Below, piece by piece: positions 9,567 to 19,560 of a stretch of DNA of 60,000 nucleotides. The notes beneath the pieces are model-generated. The model ran no database searches and was not told the DNA's origin. It was given only the letters and a program-made list of their open reading frames with translations. Origin of the DNA: Symbiodinium natans (lineage: Eukaryota > Sar > Dinophyceae > Suessiales > Symbiodiniaceae); contig CAJNDS010002389.1 of assembly GCA_905221605.1 (NCBI GenBank), forward strand, positions 64,001 to 124,000. Direction: 5' to 3'. Position numbers and translations under genes: made by a program. The stretch's first letter is position 1. Each line of letters opens with the position of its first letter.

Positions 9567-9920
9567 GAAGGGTTTAGTTTAGGGTTTAGGGTTTAGGGTT
9601 TAGGGTTTAGGGTTTAGGGTTTAGGGTTTAGGGTTTAGGGTTTAGGGTTTAGGGTTTAGGGTTTAGGGTTTAGGGTTTAGGGTTTAGGTTTAGGGTTTAG
9701 GGTTTAGGGTTTAGGGTTTAGGGTTTACGGTTTAGACGGTTTAGGGTTTAGGGTTTAGGGTTTAGGGTTTAGGGTTTAGGGTTTAGGGTTTAGGGTTTAG
9801 GGTTTAGGGTTTCAGTTTAGGGTTTCAGTTTAGGTTTAGGGTTTAAGGTTTCTGCAAGCTTAGGGTTTAGGTAAGTTTAGGGGTTTGGGTTTAGGGTTTA
9901 GGGTTTAGGGTTTAGGAGGG
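9567..9920 (+). repeat. Longest interstitial TTTAGGG array
   Basis: About 350 bp, roughly 48 units, the first 250 bp nearly perfect and the last part degenerate. It is the longest TTTAGGG stretch in the window. Confidence 0.95.
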
Positions 9921-10383
9921 TGTAGGGTTAGTATATACTTGGGTTGTAAAGCTACTGTTCCTATCCCTTTTAAGGTATATACTATGTAGCGACATGGACC
10001 CTTTGGGTTCTAGTCGGGTTTAGGGTATCGGGTTTAGGATCTGGGGTGCAGGGTTTAGGGTTCGGGGGTTAGGGTTTTTGGGGAAAGGGTATGGGGCCTC
10101 TCCAGGGCTCAAGGGTTTTTGGGGCTTAGGGTGGTGCCTTATTATGGGCCATTGCCTATAGAACCCAAGGCTTGAAAGAAGGCAAGGGACCATACTGCGG
10201 GCCCGTGCAACTTGCCCCTAAGTTTGTGGAGTCAATGGTTTGCGGGTATGAGGGTCTGAAGGGCTTGAAAGGCTTAAGGGTTCAGGTCGTAGGGAGAAGT
10301 CAGACAGAGCTCGAAACCCGAAACCCGAAACCCTAAACCCTGACATTAACCCTAAACCCTGAACCCTAAACCCTAAACCCCAC

Positions 10384-10451
10384 CTCCTTCAGGCTGTCAT
10401 CCGAGCCCAGGCCCTCAGCGGAAGGGCCCTTGCAGCGGAGGACGATGCCAC
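10384..10451 (-). CDS. Exon of unrecognised protein
   Basis: On the minus strand a strong acceptor TTCTGCTGCAG precedes GIVLRCKGPSAEGLGSDDS and LKE, and the frame ends at donor AAGGAG|GTGGGGTTTAGGG. About 21 of 25 third positions are G/C, the clearest GC3 signal among the small exons. The donor lies one base before the telomere-type repeat, so the intron starts GTGGGGTTTAGGG. No domain can be named from 22 residues. Confidence 0.6.
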
Positions 10452-10566
10452 CTGCAGCAGAATTTGACGTTTGGGATTGGGGTTAGGGTTTAGGGTTCAG
10501 GGTTTAGGGTGTTGGAATCTTCAAGTTGAGCCAAATAGGGGTTTCCGAAAATGGGGATTCCCATTC

Positions 10567-10567
<1 letters not shown>

Positions 10568-10603
<36 letters not shown>
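10568..10603 (+). repeat. Poly-G run of about 35
   Basis: An uninterrupted G homopolymer, the longest in the window. Its length may be unreliable in the assembly. Confidence 0.95.
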
Positions 10604-10604
<1 letters not shown>

Positions 10605-10756
10605 GATGTTGAGGATCATCGCATTTTGCGGCTATATTCGAAATATGCCAAAAAAAACTTTCAAGGCAAAACAACGTGCTCAACGGGTTAGCGCAGTAAA
10701 AACTCTGTAGCTAGGGTACCCTTTTTGAAGGCAGTGGGTTTTCGAAAGGAACCTGA

Positions 10757-10816
10757 ACCCCCTAAACCCTAAACCCTAAACCCTAAACCCTAAACCCTAA
10801 ACCCTAAACCCTAAAC
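10757..10816 (-). repeat. Interstitial telomere-type array (CCCTAAA)n
   Basis: Nine units ending at exon 10817-10869. On the gene strand it begins the downstream intron with GTTTAGGG. Confidence 0.95.
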
Positions 10817-10869
10817 CCGGAGTGCCCATCGTGGCCTGTTTTCGACACGCCGGCCATGGGGAACCTCGG
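10817..10869 (-). CDS. Exon of unrecognised protein
   Basis: On the minus strand, acceptor CCACTGTTGCAG precedes PRFPMAGVSKTGHDGHS, ending at donor CTCCGG|GTTTAGGG. About 19 of 23 third positions in the wider frame are G/C. Both edges are GT-AG, and the downstream intron starts inside nine perfect TTTAGGG units. The upstream intron ends with 'ccctaaaactcaatcacccactgttgcag', so its 3' end also derives from CCCTAAA. The plus frame (VPIVACFRHAGHGEPRLQQW) is open too. Product not recognised. Confidence 0.5.
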
Positions 10870-11654
10870 CTGCAACAGTGGGTGATTGAGTTTTAGGGTT
10901 TAGGGTTTAGGGTTAAGGGTTAAGGGTTTAGGGTTTAGGGTTTGGGGTTTGGGGTTTGGGGTTTGGGGTTTCGGGCTTAGAATTCAGGGTTTAGGGTTTA
11001 GGATTCAGGGTTTATGGTTTTATTAGGTTGAAGGTTCTAGTTTATAGGGTTGAGGGTTTAGGGTTTAAAGGAGCCCGGGTTGAAGGTTCTAGTTTATGTT
11101 CTAGCAACTCTTTGTGCTCTGTGCTCTGAGAAGCCGAAACTCCCGCTTGAAGGTTCGGCTTCTGTTGGTCCGGGTCCAGATGTTTGCTTATATATACATG
11201 CATACATACATACATTACATACATGTCTGCGTCCCGGTAATACATACGCACATCTTTATCTTTCAGATGCTCCTGCAGATTTCAGCTCTCCTCGAGCCAC
11301 GCTGAGCCGTCATGGCGCGATTCAGCTCATTGGGCCCAGACTGCCTACACTCTGTAGGGGTTTACAGGGCTTAAGGGTTTAGGGTTTAAGGGTTCAGGGG
11401 CTTAGGGATTTAGGATTTAGGGGTTTTGGATTTTGGGGTTTAGGCTTTAGGGGTTTGGGGTATAGGCCTTCAAAGCCGGTTCGACTGGTGTTTGAGCCTG
11501 CGCGGTCAACTCTCTCTACAGTACAATCGCCCTGTGGGTACCCTACCCTAGGGTCTTGCTTCTTCGGCCATTGCATTGAGAAACGTTACATGCTGCTTTT
11601 TGCTCATGTCATACTGTTGCTAACATCATGATTCTCATCCCCTAAACCCTAGTT

Positions 11655-11790
11655 AAACCCTAAACCCCAAACCCCAAACCCCAAACCCCAAACCCTGAAC
11701 CCTGAACCCTGAACCCTGAACCCTAAACCCTAAACCCTAAACCCTAAACCCTAAACCCTAAACCCTAAACCCTAAACCCTAAACCCCAAC
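11655..11790 (-). repeat. CCCTAAA array with CCCCAAA and CCCTGAA blocks
   Basis: About 19 units in homogeneous sub-blocks (CCCCAAA, then CCCTGAA, then CCCTAAA). Sub-blocks of one variant point to local expansion after insertion. Confidence 0.95.
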
Positions 11791-11819
11791 CTTATCTTTT
11801 GGATCTCATTGTTTCAGGC

Positions 11820-11888
11820 CCGGGAGCAAAGCCCACTGAGCCGCATCGGCTGGGCCTCCACCAGGGCGGCCGATGCCCAAGCAAAGGC
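11820..11888 (-). CDS. Exon of unrecognised protein
   Basis: Twenty-three open minus-strand codons: AFAWASAALVEAQPMRLSGL and three more residues. The acceptor is CCCTAAAAG, which is the telomere-type repeat itself with AG added. The donor would be CCCGG|GCCTGAAAC, a GC donor. GC3 is about 80%. The plus strand is open as well and carries a good acceptor (TTGTTTCAG|GCCCGG), so the strand is not certain. No family recognised. Confidence 0.45.
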
Positions 11889-11889
11889 C

Positions 11890-11967
11890 TTTTAGGGTTT
11901 AGGGTTTAGGGTTTAGGGTTTAGGGTTTAGGGTTTAGGGTTTAGGGTTTAGGGTTTAGGGTTTAGGG
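11890..11967 (+). repeat. Interstitial telomere-type array (TTTAGGG)n
   Basis: Eleven perfect units starting at the edge of exon 11820-11888. Confidence 0.95.
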
Positions 11968-12684
11968 TGGGAGCGTCTGTGGGGAAGCTTCAGGGTTTAG
12001 GGGCAGCTCTAGCTGGGGTTTAGGGTTTAGGGCTTAGGGTTTATGGTTAAGGGCAGCTCTAGCGCCTGTAGAGGGTTTAGGGTTTAGAGTTTAGGGTTTA
12101 GGGATCATTAATACTAGGCCCGCCTCAGAAAAGTGACCCAAACAGACCATGAGATAGAGAGGTGACTAATGTTGAGTAGGGTTCAGGCTCCACCTCCTGT
12201 TAAAATCTCCTCCTCGCAACGTCCCAGTGGCACACTAACCCCTGCTAGGGAAGCGCTAGGGTTTAGGGTTTAGGGTTTAGGGGCTAGTCTGATGAAAGGC
12301 AACGAAAGAGAGTACCATTTGGCACTACACTAGATTCCCTAAACCCTAAACTTCGAAAAAGAGCCTAAGCCCTAGCTAGACCCTGTGTCGCTTAACCCTC
12401 AACCATAAGCCTTTAGGGTTTATGGCTTAGGGTTCAGGGTTCAGGGTTGGGATCCCAAGTATGGGCACTTAATTTGGGTCCCTTGTTTTGTAACCCTTGC
12501 ATACACTCTAGACACTGCGGGCGTCATCCGAAACCAGCGTTGGCGAAAGCTTGGACGTAAACCCCAGCTACCCTCAACCCTAAACCGTGGGCCTAAACCT
12601 CCAAAACCCCTCAACCCCTTGAACCCCCCAAACCCCCGCAAACCCCCGCAAACCCCCGGAAACCCCCGTAAACCCCTAAAGTGA

Positions 12685-12772
12685 GGAAAGCCGGGCGTCC
12701 TTTCATGGAGTTCAGCCCGGCTGCTTTGGCGGCACCTTGGTGTTCAGAGCTCAGAAGCAGAGCTATCTCCGC
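12685..12772. CDS. Exon-like island, strand undecided
   Basis: Both strands are open over 85 bp. Plus reads SRASFHGVQPGCFGGTLVFR and could end at CGCTC|GTAACG. Minus reads EIALLLSSEHQGAAKAAGLN followed by SMKGRP. Both look like protein, with GC3 slightly better on plus. I cannot choose between them, and no family is recognised. Confidence 0.35.
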
Positions 12773-13411
12773 TCGTAACGTTTAGGGTGTTCGTGCTTTT
12801 GTGTTCCTAAACCCTAAACCCTAAACCCTTAAACCCTTAAACCCTTAAACCCTAAACCCTAAACCCTAAACCCTACACCCTAAACCAAGGGCTTCAAGGG
12901 CTTCTGGGCTCAAAGGTCTAAGGTTCGGGCATCAGGGTTTTAAGATTTCGGGCCCAAGTGCTTAAGGCCTTGAGGCGCCTGTAAAGGGTTGGGTATGGGC
13001 CCTTAATCTGTTTGGGGCAGATAAGGGGTATAAAAGGGGTACCCTTCTCTAAGGGCCCCTGCTAAACAACGAACCCTAAACCCTAAACCCCAAACCCTAA
13101 ACCCTGAACCCCAAACCCCAAACCCTAAACCCTAAACCCATAAAGCCTCAGCCCTAAACCCTAAACCCTAAGCCCTACATGCCGGCTGTCTGCAAGAGGG
13201 GCATGAGGCAATGAGGCCAAGCTATAGGATTTATGGTTTGCAACCTTGGGCCGGAGTAGAATTTAGACTCTAAACCCTAAACCCTAAACCCTAAACCCGA
13301 GAAGAGACCCCGAAACCCAAAACTCTCGGGCCCTGGAAGCTCGAACCTCGGCCCCAGCCTTATCGGACTAAACCCTAAACCCCAAACCCCAAACCCCAAA
13401 CCCTAAATCCT

Positions 13412-13468
13412 TAACCCTCCCTAAACCCTAAACCCTAAACCCTAAACCCTAAACCCTAAACCCTAAAC
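13412..13468 (-). repeat. Interstitial telomere-type array (CCCTAAA)n
   Basis: Eight units ending exactly at exon 13469-13513. Confidence 0.95.
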
Positions 13469-13513
13469 CCTGGCGGCCAAGGGGCCTTTAAGGGCACTGG
13501 CAGCGGGCATCAC
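13469..13513 (-). CDS. Mini-exon, 15 codons
   Basis: On the minus strand, acceptor CCCGGTTCAG precedes VMPAASALKGPLAAR and the donor is GCCAGG|GTTTAGGG. The island is exactly 45 nt, GC3 about 70%. The downstream intron begins with eight TTTAGGG units, and the upstream intron ends CCCGAAACCCTGAACCCC and so on. It is one of the clearest examples of an exon sitting between inverted telomere-type repeats, but too short to identify. Confidence 0.5.
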
Positions 13514-14035
13514 CTGAACCGGGTTTGGGGTTCAGGGTTTCGGGTTTAGGGGTTAGGGTTTAGGGTTTGGGGTTAAGGGTTTAGGGTTTATGGCTCTAAA
13601 CCCTATAAACCCTACACGGTAACTCCTAAGTTTACAGAGTTTAGTGCTTTGGGGCTTATGACTGGGGACTCAGTGGGGGTTAGAGGGTTTAAGGCATAGG
13701 GCCTGCTAGACCCAAAAGACAGATTTCATTTACCTCTGCAGGCCTAATTAAGCTCTAAGCCCTATAACCCTAAGCTCCCATACCTCTAAGCTTTAAGACC
13801 CGAAAAAGGCAAGAACAACATCCACCGTGGCACAACGCCAGCCTGAACCCTAAACCATCTCAACCCAACACCAACCGCGAAACCCTAAACCCTAAGTCTC
13901 CAAAACCTAGACCCTACAAAACCCTGTACTGCAAAGCGGTTTGGGGTTTAGGGTTTAGGCTTTTGGGGTTTAGGGTTTAGGGTTTTTTGGTTTAGGATTT
14001 AGGGTTTAGGGTTTCGGGACAGAGGGGCAAAGCCC

Positions 14036-14112
14036 CAAGCTACACTACCAGCGCCTGTCCATGGACTCCCAGAGCTTCCACCACGAAGCCCCCTTCCTTG
14101 CAAGCTGCGTGG
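14036..14112 (+). CDS. Exon-like island on the plus strand
   Basis: Plus frame KLHYQRLSMDSQSFHHEAPF followed by LASC, with about 22 of 27 third positions G/C. The probable acceptor is GCCCCAAG and the probable donor CAAGCTGC|GTGGTGG. Here the flanks are reversed compared with other exons: TTTAGGG-type on the left and CCCTAAA on the right. The minus strand is also open (GFVVEALGVHGQALVV). Unrecognised. Confidence 0.4.
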
Positions 14113-14128
14113 TGGTTTAGAGTAGAAC

Positions 14129-14220
14129 CCTAAACCCTAAGCCCTAAACCCTAAACCCTAAACCCTAAACCCTAAACCCTAAACCCTAAACCCTAAGCCC
14201 TAAACCCTAAACCCTAAGCC
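14129..14220 (-). repeat. Interstitial telomere-type array (CCCTAAA)n
   Basis: Thirteen units, some CCCTAAG, running directly into MITE family 5. Confidence 0.95.
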
Positions 14221-14222
14221 AT

Positions 14223-14315
14223 AAAAGTTGGAAGCTCAATAGCCTCAATCCCTAAGAGGAAAGTATAGGGAGTCCCAGCACTATTTGTCCTTAAAAAGGT
14301 TTCCAACTTTTTGGG
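14223..14315 (+). mobile_element. MITE family 5
   Basis: Ends AAAGTTGGAAGCTCAATAG and GGTTTCCAACTTTTTGG. The inside ('ccctaagaggaaagtatagg') is shared, in reverse orientation, with 28566-28660. About 93 bp, non-coding. Confidence 0.8.
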
Positions 14316-15109
14316 GGTTTTCTGTAGGGATTGAGGGAGTCTGGGGCTTCTTGTTCAGGGATTTCGGGGCTTAGAGACTTGGGATGTAGGGGTTAAGGGT
14401 TTAATGGATGTAGGGATCATGGAATCGGGTTTAAGGAATTAAGCCCTATAACCCAATGACCTTAAACCCTAAACCCTAAACCCTAAACCCTATAAATCCT
14501 AAAAATCATCCCCCCACCCAGGCTCAAAGGAGTTTAGGGTTTAGGGTCTAGGGTCTATACGTTTAGGGTTTTAGGTCTATAGGTCTAGGGTTTAGGGTTT
14601 AGGGTCTAGGATTGGTTTTAGGGCTTTAGGGTTTGTTTGGAGTTTAGGATGTTAGGGGTTTACGGCTTCTGGCATGAGGTCCATATCCCAGCAGCTCGAA
14701 ACCCTGGGCCCTGAATCGTGCACCTCTTCACACCCCAAACCCTAGAGGCCCTCAAAGACATACCAACGAAAGACCATGAGAGACCCCCCCCCCCCACCCC
14801 AAGTGCTCTTAAACGACCTGAAGCCCTAAACCCTGCAACCTTTCACCTGCACCCTAATTACCCCCTCGATCCCTACAAGCACGCAAGACCCCCTTGAAGA
14901 AAGTTCTAAGACCCTAAAGCCCTAAACCCCTAAACCCTAACACACTAACAAAGCAAGTGTGACGACCCTAGCAAGAAAGCTGAACAACTTTCAAAGGCCT
15001 AAACCCCAAAAACACTGCAGCCTAAACCCTAAACCCTAAACCCAAAACCCAAAACCCTAAACCCTAAACCCTGAACCCTGAACCCTAAACCCTAAACCCT
15101 CGAAAGCGG

Positions 15110-15172
15110 ATGAGTTGCTGGACTGGGCCCTGCTTTGGCCACCTGCCCGGAGCAAAGGGCTTAGGGTTTAGG
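15110..15172. CDS. Exon-like island, strand undecided
   Basis: Plus reads KADELLDWALLWPPARSKG and would end at CAAAGG|GCTTAGGG, a GC donor. Minus reads WPKQGPVQQLIRFR between acceptor CTCCGGGCAG and donor CGAGG|GTTTAGGG. The flanks are CCCTAAA left and TTTAGGG right. Both readings are plausible; unrecognised. Confidence 0.35.
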
Positions 15173-15727
15173 GATAGGGTTTAGGGTTTAGAGTTTAGGG
15201 TTTAGGGTTTAGGGTTTGGGGTTTGGGGCCTGCCTTCAGAGCCCGAGGTAAGAGCCCGAAACCTGCCATTTTGTGTAGGTTACCTAAGCATATCAGGAAG
15301 AGGTCTTCTAGTCAGAACCTACGAACAAGGTGGGTTTTGGGTGCTCCAATAAGCACGAGAGAAGCAAGTGACGTGTCCCGAAGTTCGGGCTCAGGGTTTC
15401 GGATTTCGGGTTTAGGGTTTCTAGGGTTTAGAGATTCATAGAATTTGAAAGATCTAGAGGATTTACAGGATTTAAAGGATTACAGGGGTTACAGGGTTTA
15501 TAGGGTTTACATGGTTCATAGTTTGGCATATTTCGGGTTCAGGGCTTGAGGGTTCAGGGCCTGCAAAATGTCCCCGGAAGGAAGACAGGAAGTGGACCCT
15601 ACACCCTAAACCCTAAACCCCATACCCTAAACCCTATAAACCGTAAGCCCCATCAACCCTAAACCCTAAACCCTAAACCCTGAACACCGAACCCTAAACC
15701 CTAAACCCTAAACCCAAATCCCAAATC

Positions 15728-15790
15728 CCAGGCCGCCTGCAGCGGCGGGCCCATCTTTGCATAGCCCGCGAGACCTCGTCTTTCGGGCTT
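15728..15790 (-). CDS. Exon-like island
   Basis: Minus frame GLAGYAKMGPPLQAAWD with mostly G/C third positions. A possible acceptor is CCCGAAAG upstream, and the frame runs into the CCCAAATCCC-type tract. Unrecognised; edges uncertain. Confidence 0.35.
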
Positions 15791-15837
15791 ATGAGGTTTC
15801 GGGGGCGCCAGGTGCCCAAAAAAGTCTTCTGTCCTAT

Positions 15838-15975
15838 ACTTGGAGGTTCATGGACTTAGTAACTAATTCTAACTGTACATATAACTGTACTTATCACCAT
15901 GCTAGGGCACTTAAGGGGCTAAGTGGGTCATGAGTAGAGCTATAATTAGCTACTAAGTACCATAAACCTCCAAGT
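15838..15975. mobile_element. MITE family 1, complete copy
   Basis: Ends ACTTGGAGGTTCATGG and CCATAAACCTCCAAGT with the same inside as 1144-1285. No telomere-type insert, so it serves as the uninterrupted reference. Confidence 0.85.
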
Positions 15976-16104
15976 ACGGGCATTTCCCAAAATAGGGGTA
16001 CCCCTTTTATACCCCAAATAGAAGAGAATCCCTTTAAAGGGATCCGCTATGTATACAACAGTATATACTCCCTGATATATATATATATATATATATATAT
16101 TCGG

Positions 16105-16160
16105 TTGGGATGTTCCCCGATCCCTAGTAAGGACTGCTAGTGGGAGGGGGAACATCTCAA
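16105..16160. mobile_element. MITE family 3, short copy
   Basis: Ends TTGGGATGTTCCCC and GGGGGAACATCTCAA. It is 56 bp, about half the length of the copy at 19974-20073, with the same inner 'agtaaggactgctagt'. Confidence 0.7.
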
Positions 16161-16307
16161 GTCTTAGGTGCTTCTTCTGTCTTTGCTGCCGTGGGCTTTG
16201 TGGGGTCTTTTTTTGAGCATGAAGCAGGCAAAACGGACTTGGGCATTCCAACCTTGGAACTTTTCAACACTACCCCCCCCCCCCCCCCCCCCCCCCAAGC
16301 CCTCCGA

Positions 16308-16372
16308 CCCTAAACCCTAAACCCTAAACCCTAAACCCTAAACCCTAATCCCTAATCCCTAAACCCTAAACC
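16308..16372 (-). repeat. Interstitial telomere-type array (CCCTAAA)n
   Basis: Nine units preceded by a poly-C run of about 22, ending next to mini-exon 16376-16404. Confidence 0.95.
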
Positions 16373-16375
16373 AAC

Positions 16376-16404
16376 CCATGGCTGCTGCGGGTTCAGCAGG
16401 ATGG
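16376..16404 (-). CDS. Mini-exon, about 9 codons
   Basis: On the minus strand acceptor CCCTAAACCAAAAG precedes ILLNPQQPW and the donor is CATGG|GTTGGTTTAGGG. Eight of nine third positions are G/C. At 29 nt it is the smallest exon I can suggest. Both intron edges are built from telomere-type repeat. Confidence 0.4.
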
Positions 16405-16649
16405 CTTTTGGTTTAGGGCTCGGGGGTCTAAGGTATACAGGGTACATCTCAAGCAGCCCGGTACCTGAACAAAACATGTGTCCAGCAACTTCGGAAGCAC
16501 CTCTTAAATGTCGATTTACTCGGCAGGGAGTGTTGGCCTAGGCAGGGCTTAGGGTTTAGGGTTTGGGTTTAGGGTTTGGGGTTCGGGGTTTGGGGTTTCC
16601 TGTTTCGGGTTTCGGGTGGTCCCCCCCCCCCCCCCCCCACGCCCCCCGC

Positions 16650-16757
16650 AATTTTCGGAAAAGCGCACCAGAAGGTGGCGAGCCGAGGCACCGAGGGGAG
16701 CGGACACTGCCTCAGTCAGCGCCAAGCCGACGATGCCATCCTCGGCCAAGGGAAGCC
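16650..16757 (-). CDS. Exon of unrecognised protein
   Basis: On the minus strand acceptor CCCTAAACCAGAG precedes LAEDGIVGLALTEAVSAP and then SARHLLVRFSENC. GC3 is about 70%, and the alternation of hydrophobic residues looks like a folded domain. The donor could be AAAATT|GCGGGG (GC type), just before the poly-G run on this strand. The upstream intron ends in CCCTAAA repeats plus CCAGAG. A plus frame (ASRGTEGSGHCLSQRQADD) is also open but with less protein-like order. No family recognised. Confidence 0.55.
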
Positions 16758-16762
16758 CTCTG

Positions 16763-17165
16763 GTTTAGGGTTTAGGGTTTAGGGCGTAGGGTTTTAGGGT
16801 TTTAGGGTTTTAGGGTTTTAGGGTTTTAGGGTTTAGGGAAACCCTCTTCTTGGGGGTTCCCCTACTAGGGGGGGTTTAGGGTTGAGGGTTGAGGGTTGAG
16901 GGTTTGGGTTTAGGGTTTAGGGTTAGGGTTTAGGGTTTTAGGGTTTAGGGAAACCCTCTTCTTACGGGTTCCCCCGTCTGTACTACTTGGGGTTGAGGGT
17001 TTAGGGTTTTAGGGTTTTAGGGTTTTAGGGTTTTAGGGTTTTAGGGTTTTAGGGTTTTAGGGTTTTAGGGTTTTAGGGTTTTAGGGTTTTAGGGTTTTAG
17101 GGTTTTAGGGTTTTAGGGTTTTAGGGTTTTAGGGTTTTAGGGTTTTAGGGGTTTAGGCTTTAGGG
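16763..17165 (+). repeat. TTTAGGG array containing a TTTTAGGG (8-mer) tract
   Basis: Two stretches of the 8-base variant TTTTAGGG occur, about 16785-16835 and 16999-17150. The second has about 19 tandem copies. Between them are normal TTTAGGG, TTGAGGG units and a repeated segment 'agggaaaccctcttctt'. TTTTAGGG is the telomere unit of Chlamydomonas-type algae, so the variant may be a local error expanded by slippage or a second template product. Confidence 0.95.
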
Positions 17166-17344
17166 TTACTCGGAGGGTATCTAGGGTTCTACCTTGGACC
17201 CTTAAGGTTGTACCCTTGGGTTTTGCGGGGTCCCTTTGTAAGGATCCCTAAGAGAATGAGGGGTCAATACTAGGAGTATATTAAGGGGAACCTTTAGGGG
17301 TACAACCTTAGGGGTACGAGTCTGAGTCCATTGACTATACACTC

Positions 17345-17700
17345 AATTAAGCCCTATGAAACCTGGCCCTAAAAACCCTAATTAATTATCCCAAAGGGTC
17401 CACGTGCCTGTATATTATACGCTTGGGCCTTAAAGGGTTCCCAGAAAGTAGCTTTAGGGCCCATATACTATAAAATCGGCACACTTTCGGGATTAGTAAG
17501 CCCTACAAATCCTGCACCCCATATAAACCCTATAATCTGAGGGCAGTGACGTGACCCCTTAATAAACTTGGGCGCTTAAAGGGGGACCCCTTGTATACAA
17601 CTTCTATACACTATGGAACCCACAGGGCCCAGGCTTCAGAACCCCTTTAAAGGAGGGTACATGAGGGACTATGCAACTACCCGTAAAAACAGAAAAGGGG
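17345..17700. mobile_element. Remnants of MITE families 2 and 8
   Basis: 17396-17480 has the family 2 start 'aaagggtccacg' and inner 'cgcttgggccttaaagggttccc'. 17575-17690 resembles family 8 ('gggaccccttgtatac', 'ggcttcagaaccc', 'gggactatgcaactaccc'). Degenerate and non-coding. Confidence 0.5.
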
Positions 17701-17873
17701 ACCCACTCCCTAAACCTCCTAAACCGCATGAAACCCCTTGTCAACCCCTAAACCCCCCCTTCTAAACCTACAAACCCGCTACAAGCCCCCTAGGCCCTGA
17801 ATCCTTAAGGTCCCTAACGAAGGGGGCATCTCCTTTAGTCCCTTCGCTCTACTTTATAGGGTTCTTCAGGGAG

Positions 17874-17966
17874 GGTTTAGGGTTTAGGGTTTAGGGTTTA
17901 GGGTTTAGGGTTTAGGGTTTAGGGTTTAGGGTTTAGGGTTTAGGGTTTAGGGTTTAGGGTTTAGGG
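17874..17966 (+). repeat. Interstitial telomere-type array (TTTAGGG)n
   Basis: Thirteen perfect units, followed directly by a degenerate MITE family 1 copy at about 17970-18078. Confidence 0.95.
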
Positions 17967-18149
17967 ACCTGGTTCATGGGTGCTCATAACCCCGATTACA
18001 GCAGTACTGATAAGCCCTGAGTAGGTTATGAGTAGACTTCTAATGGGGACTCTGAGAACCCGTGAACCTTGCAAGTAGGGGTTTAGGGTTTAGGGTTTAG
18101 GGTTAGGGAGTTCGGAGGGGGGCTTTGGGGGTTTTAACAGTTTTTCGGG

Positions 18150-18235
18150 GTTCTGCTCGTTTCCGTAAGGTGGTTGGGTAGCTGTTTCCGGCGGACAAGG
18201 CGAAGGGCTCCACGCTCCCCAGTCCACGGCACACG
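18150..18235 (-). CDS. Exon-like island
   Basis: Minus frame SVEPFALSAGNSYPTTLRK, about 80% G/C at third positions, with possible acceptor CTGGGGAG upstream. The donor is unclear. Unrecognised. Confidence 0.4.
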
Positions 18236-18351
18236 CCCCGGATTCCCCAAACCCGAGTGCCGAAACTCTAAACCCTAACCCTAAACCTCAACCCTCAACA
18301 CCAAACCCTAGACCCTAAACCCTAAGCCCTACCTGCCCTAAACCGCTTGCA

Positions 18352-18444
18352 GAGGAACACGAGCCTTTGCGCGCCCGAGGCGCGCGGCGCGGCACCGTGT
18401 CCAGGCAGAGAGGGGCCTCGCTGGCACCCGCACCTCTGGGGAGT
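18352..18444. CDS. Exon-like island, strand undecided
   Basis: Plus: acceptor CCGCTTGCAG, then EEHEPLRARGARRGTVSRQR, donor GGGGA|GTTTAGGG. Minus: acceptor CCCCAGAG, then SEAPLCLDTVPRRAPRARKG, donor CAAGCG|GTTTAGGG. Both have GT-AG edges made of telomere-type repeat and similar GC3. Unrecognised. Confidence 0.4.
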
Positions 18445-18758
18445 TTAGGGTTTAGGGTTTAGGGTTTAGGCTTTAGGGTTTAGGGTTTAGGCTTTAGGGT
18501 TTAGGATTTGCGGTTTGGGGTTTAGGGTTTAGGGTTTAGGGTTTAGGGTTTGGGGTTTAGGGTTTAGGGTAACCCAAGGTTCTCGAGTACTCCCCACTAC
18601 TCCCTAAGGCTCCAGAAGCTTCCCTCCCTAGGTACCTACCCCCATGAACCTCCTCCCTTTAGGGGATCTTGGTTTTACAGGGCTCGTAGTGGGTTATTGG
18701 GTTTTTGGGCTTGGGATTCAGGATGTGTATACAGGTACAAGGGGGTATACAAGAGGAC

Positions 18759-19100
18759 CTGCCTGCTGCACTGGAAAATATTTTTGGTCCAAGCCTCTGT
18801 GCAGCTTTTCGATCTGCACCGCGAACACTACGCTGCATCGCGATTGCAGGGTTGACTTGTCGTCTGCCGCAAGCCCCATGAGGTGTTTCGTAAACTCGGC
18901 ACCACCTCCCTCAGTGCCCACCGACTTCCCCAGAATCCGCGGATCGTCGAGTACAATGGGCCGCCCCTCGCCGAGCAACTGGTGCTTCACGGCCTTGCGC
19001 AACGAGCCCGCAGTCGATCATTTCGCGGCGGCCGAGGGTGTAGTTCTCCAGATACCATCTTGCCACCGCCTTTGCAAAGGGGCCCTTTGCCCTGCCAGGC
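18759..19100 (-). CDS. Large coding exon of unrecognised protein, with a frame change
   Basis: On the minus strand one frame reads GPFAKAVARWYLENYTLGRR and EMIDCGLVAQ (about 19095-19000), and a shifted frame continues KAVKHQLLGEGRPIVLDDPR, SVGTEGGGAEFTKHLMGL and SVVFAVQIEKLHRGLDQKYF down to donor GCAG|GTCC at 18758. Both halves look like genuine folded protein. The shift occurs around 19000, at the sequence GTTGCGCAAGGCC. Possible causes are a sequencing error, a pseudogene or an unrecognised short intron. It is the longest non-repetitive coding stretch in this half. I do not recognise the family. Confidence 0.6.
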
Positions 19101-19171
19101 GGGGTTGAAGCTTGTTGGGTGGGCATGTAGAATCCTAAGCCCAAGCCCCAAACCCTGTTTGGGGTCCACAT

Positions 19172-19560
19172 ACATATTGCATATGTAGGCGCTTAAATCG
19201 AACGCACTTATTTGCGTAAAGCATATTCTACGCGTGTAGGTCTTACACAGTGATCATTTATAGATAAGTACATCTCGCTGGATTATGTAGATGGCCAGTT
19301 CTCGAAAACAGAATCTCGCTTGCAGTCCCTGATAGAATACGGACCGTGGTCCTTTACAAGTGGCTGACCATGTGATTCCTTGTGCAGCTCTGCGTTGGGG
19401 CTCTACCAGGGAACGAGATTATGGTTGGGCCATAGTTACATGGTCCGTGAGTATGGACGCTTCAGGGTACCCCTTATATCCCCTACATACATTCAGCGCC
19501 CATACATTAGAACCCTTTCAAGGAGGTTGGGGACCGTAGTCAGGACCCATGACACTACCC
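19172..19560. other. Unique segment ending in MITE family 8 remnant
   Basis: No telomere repeats and no convincing exon. The end (about 19455-19560) resembles family 8 elements ('gggtacccc', 'attagaaccctttcaaggagg', 'acccatgacactaccc'). Confidence 0.4.
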
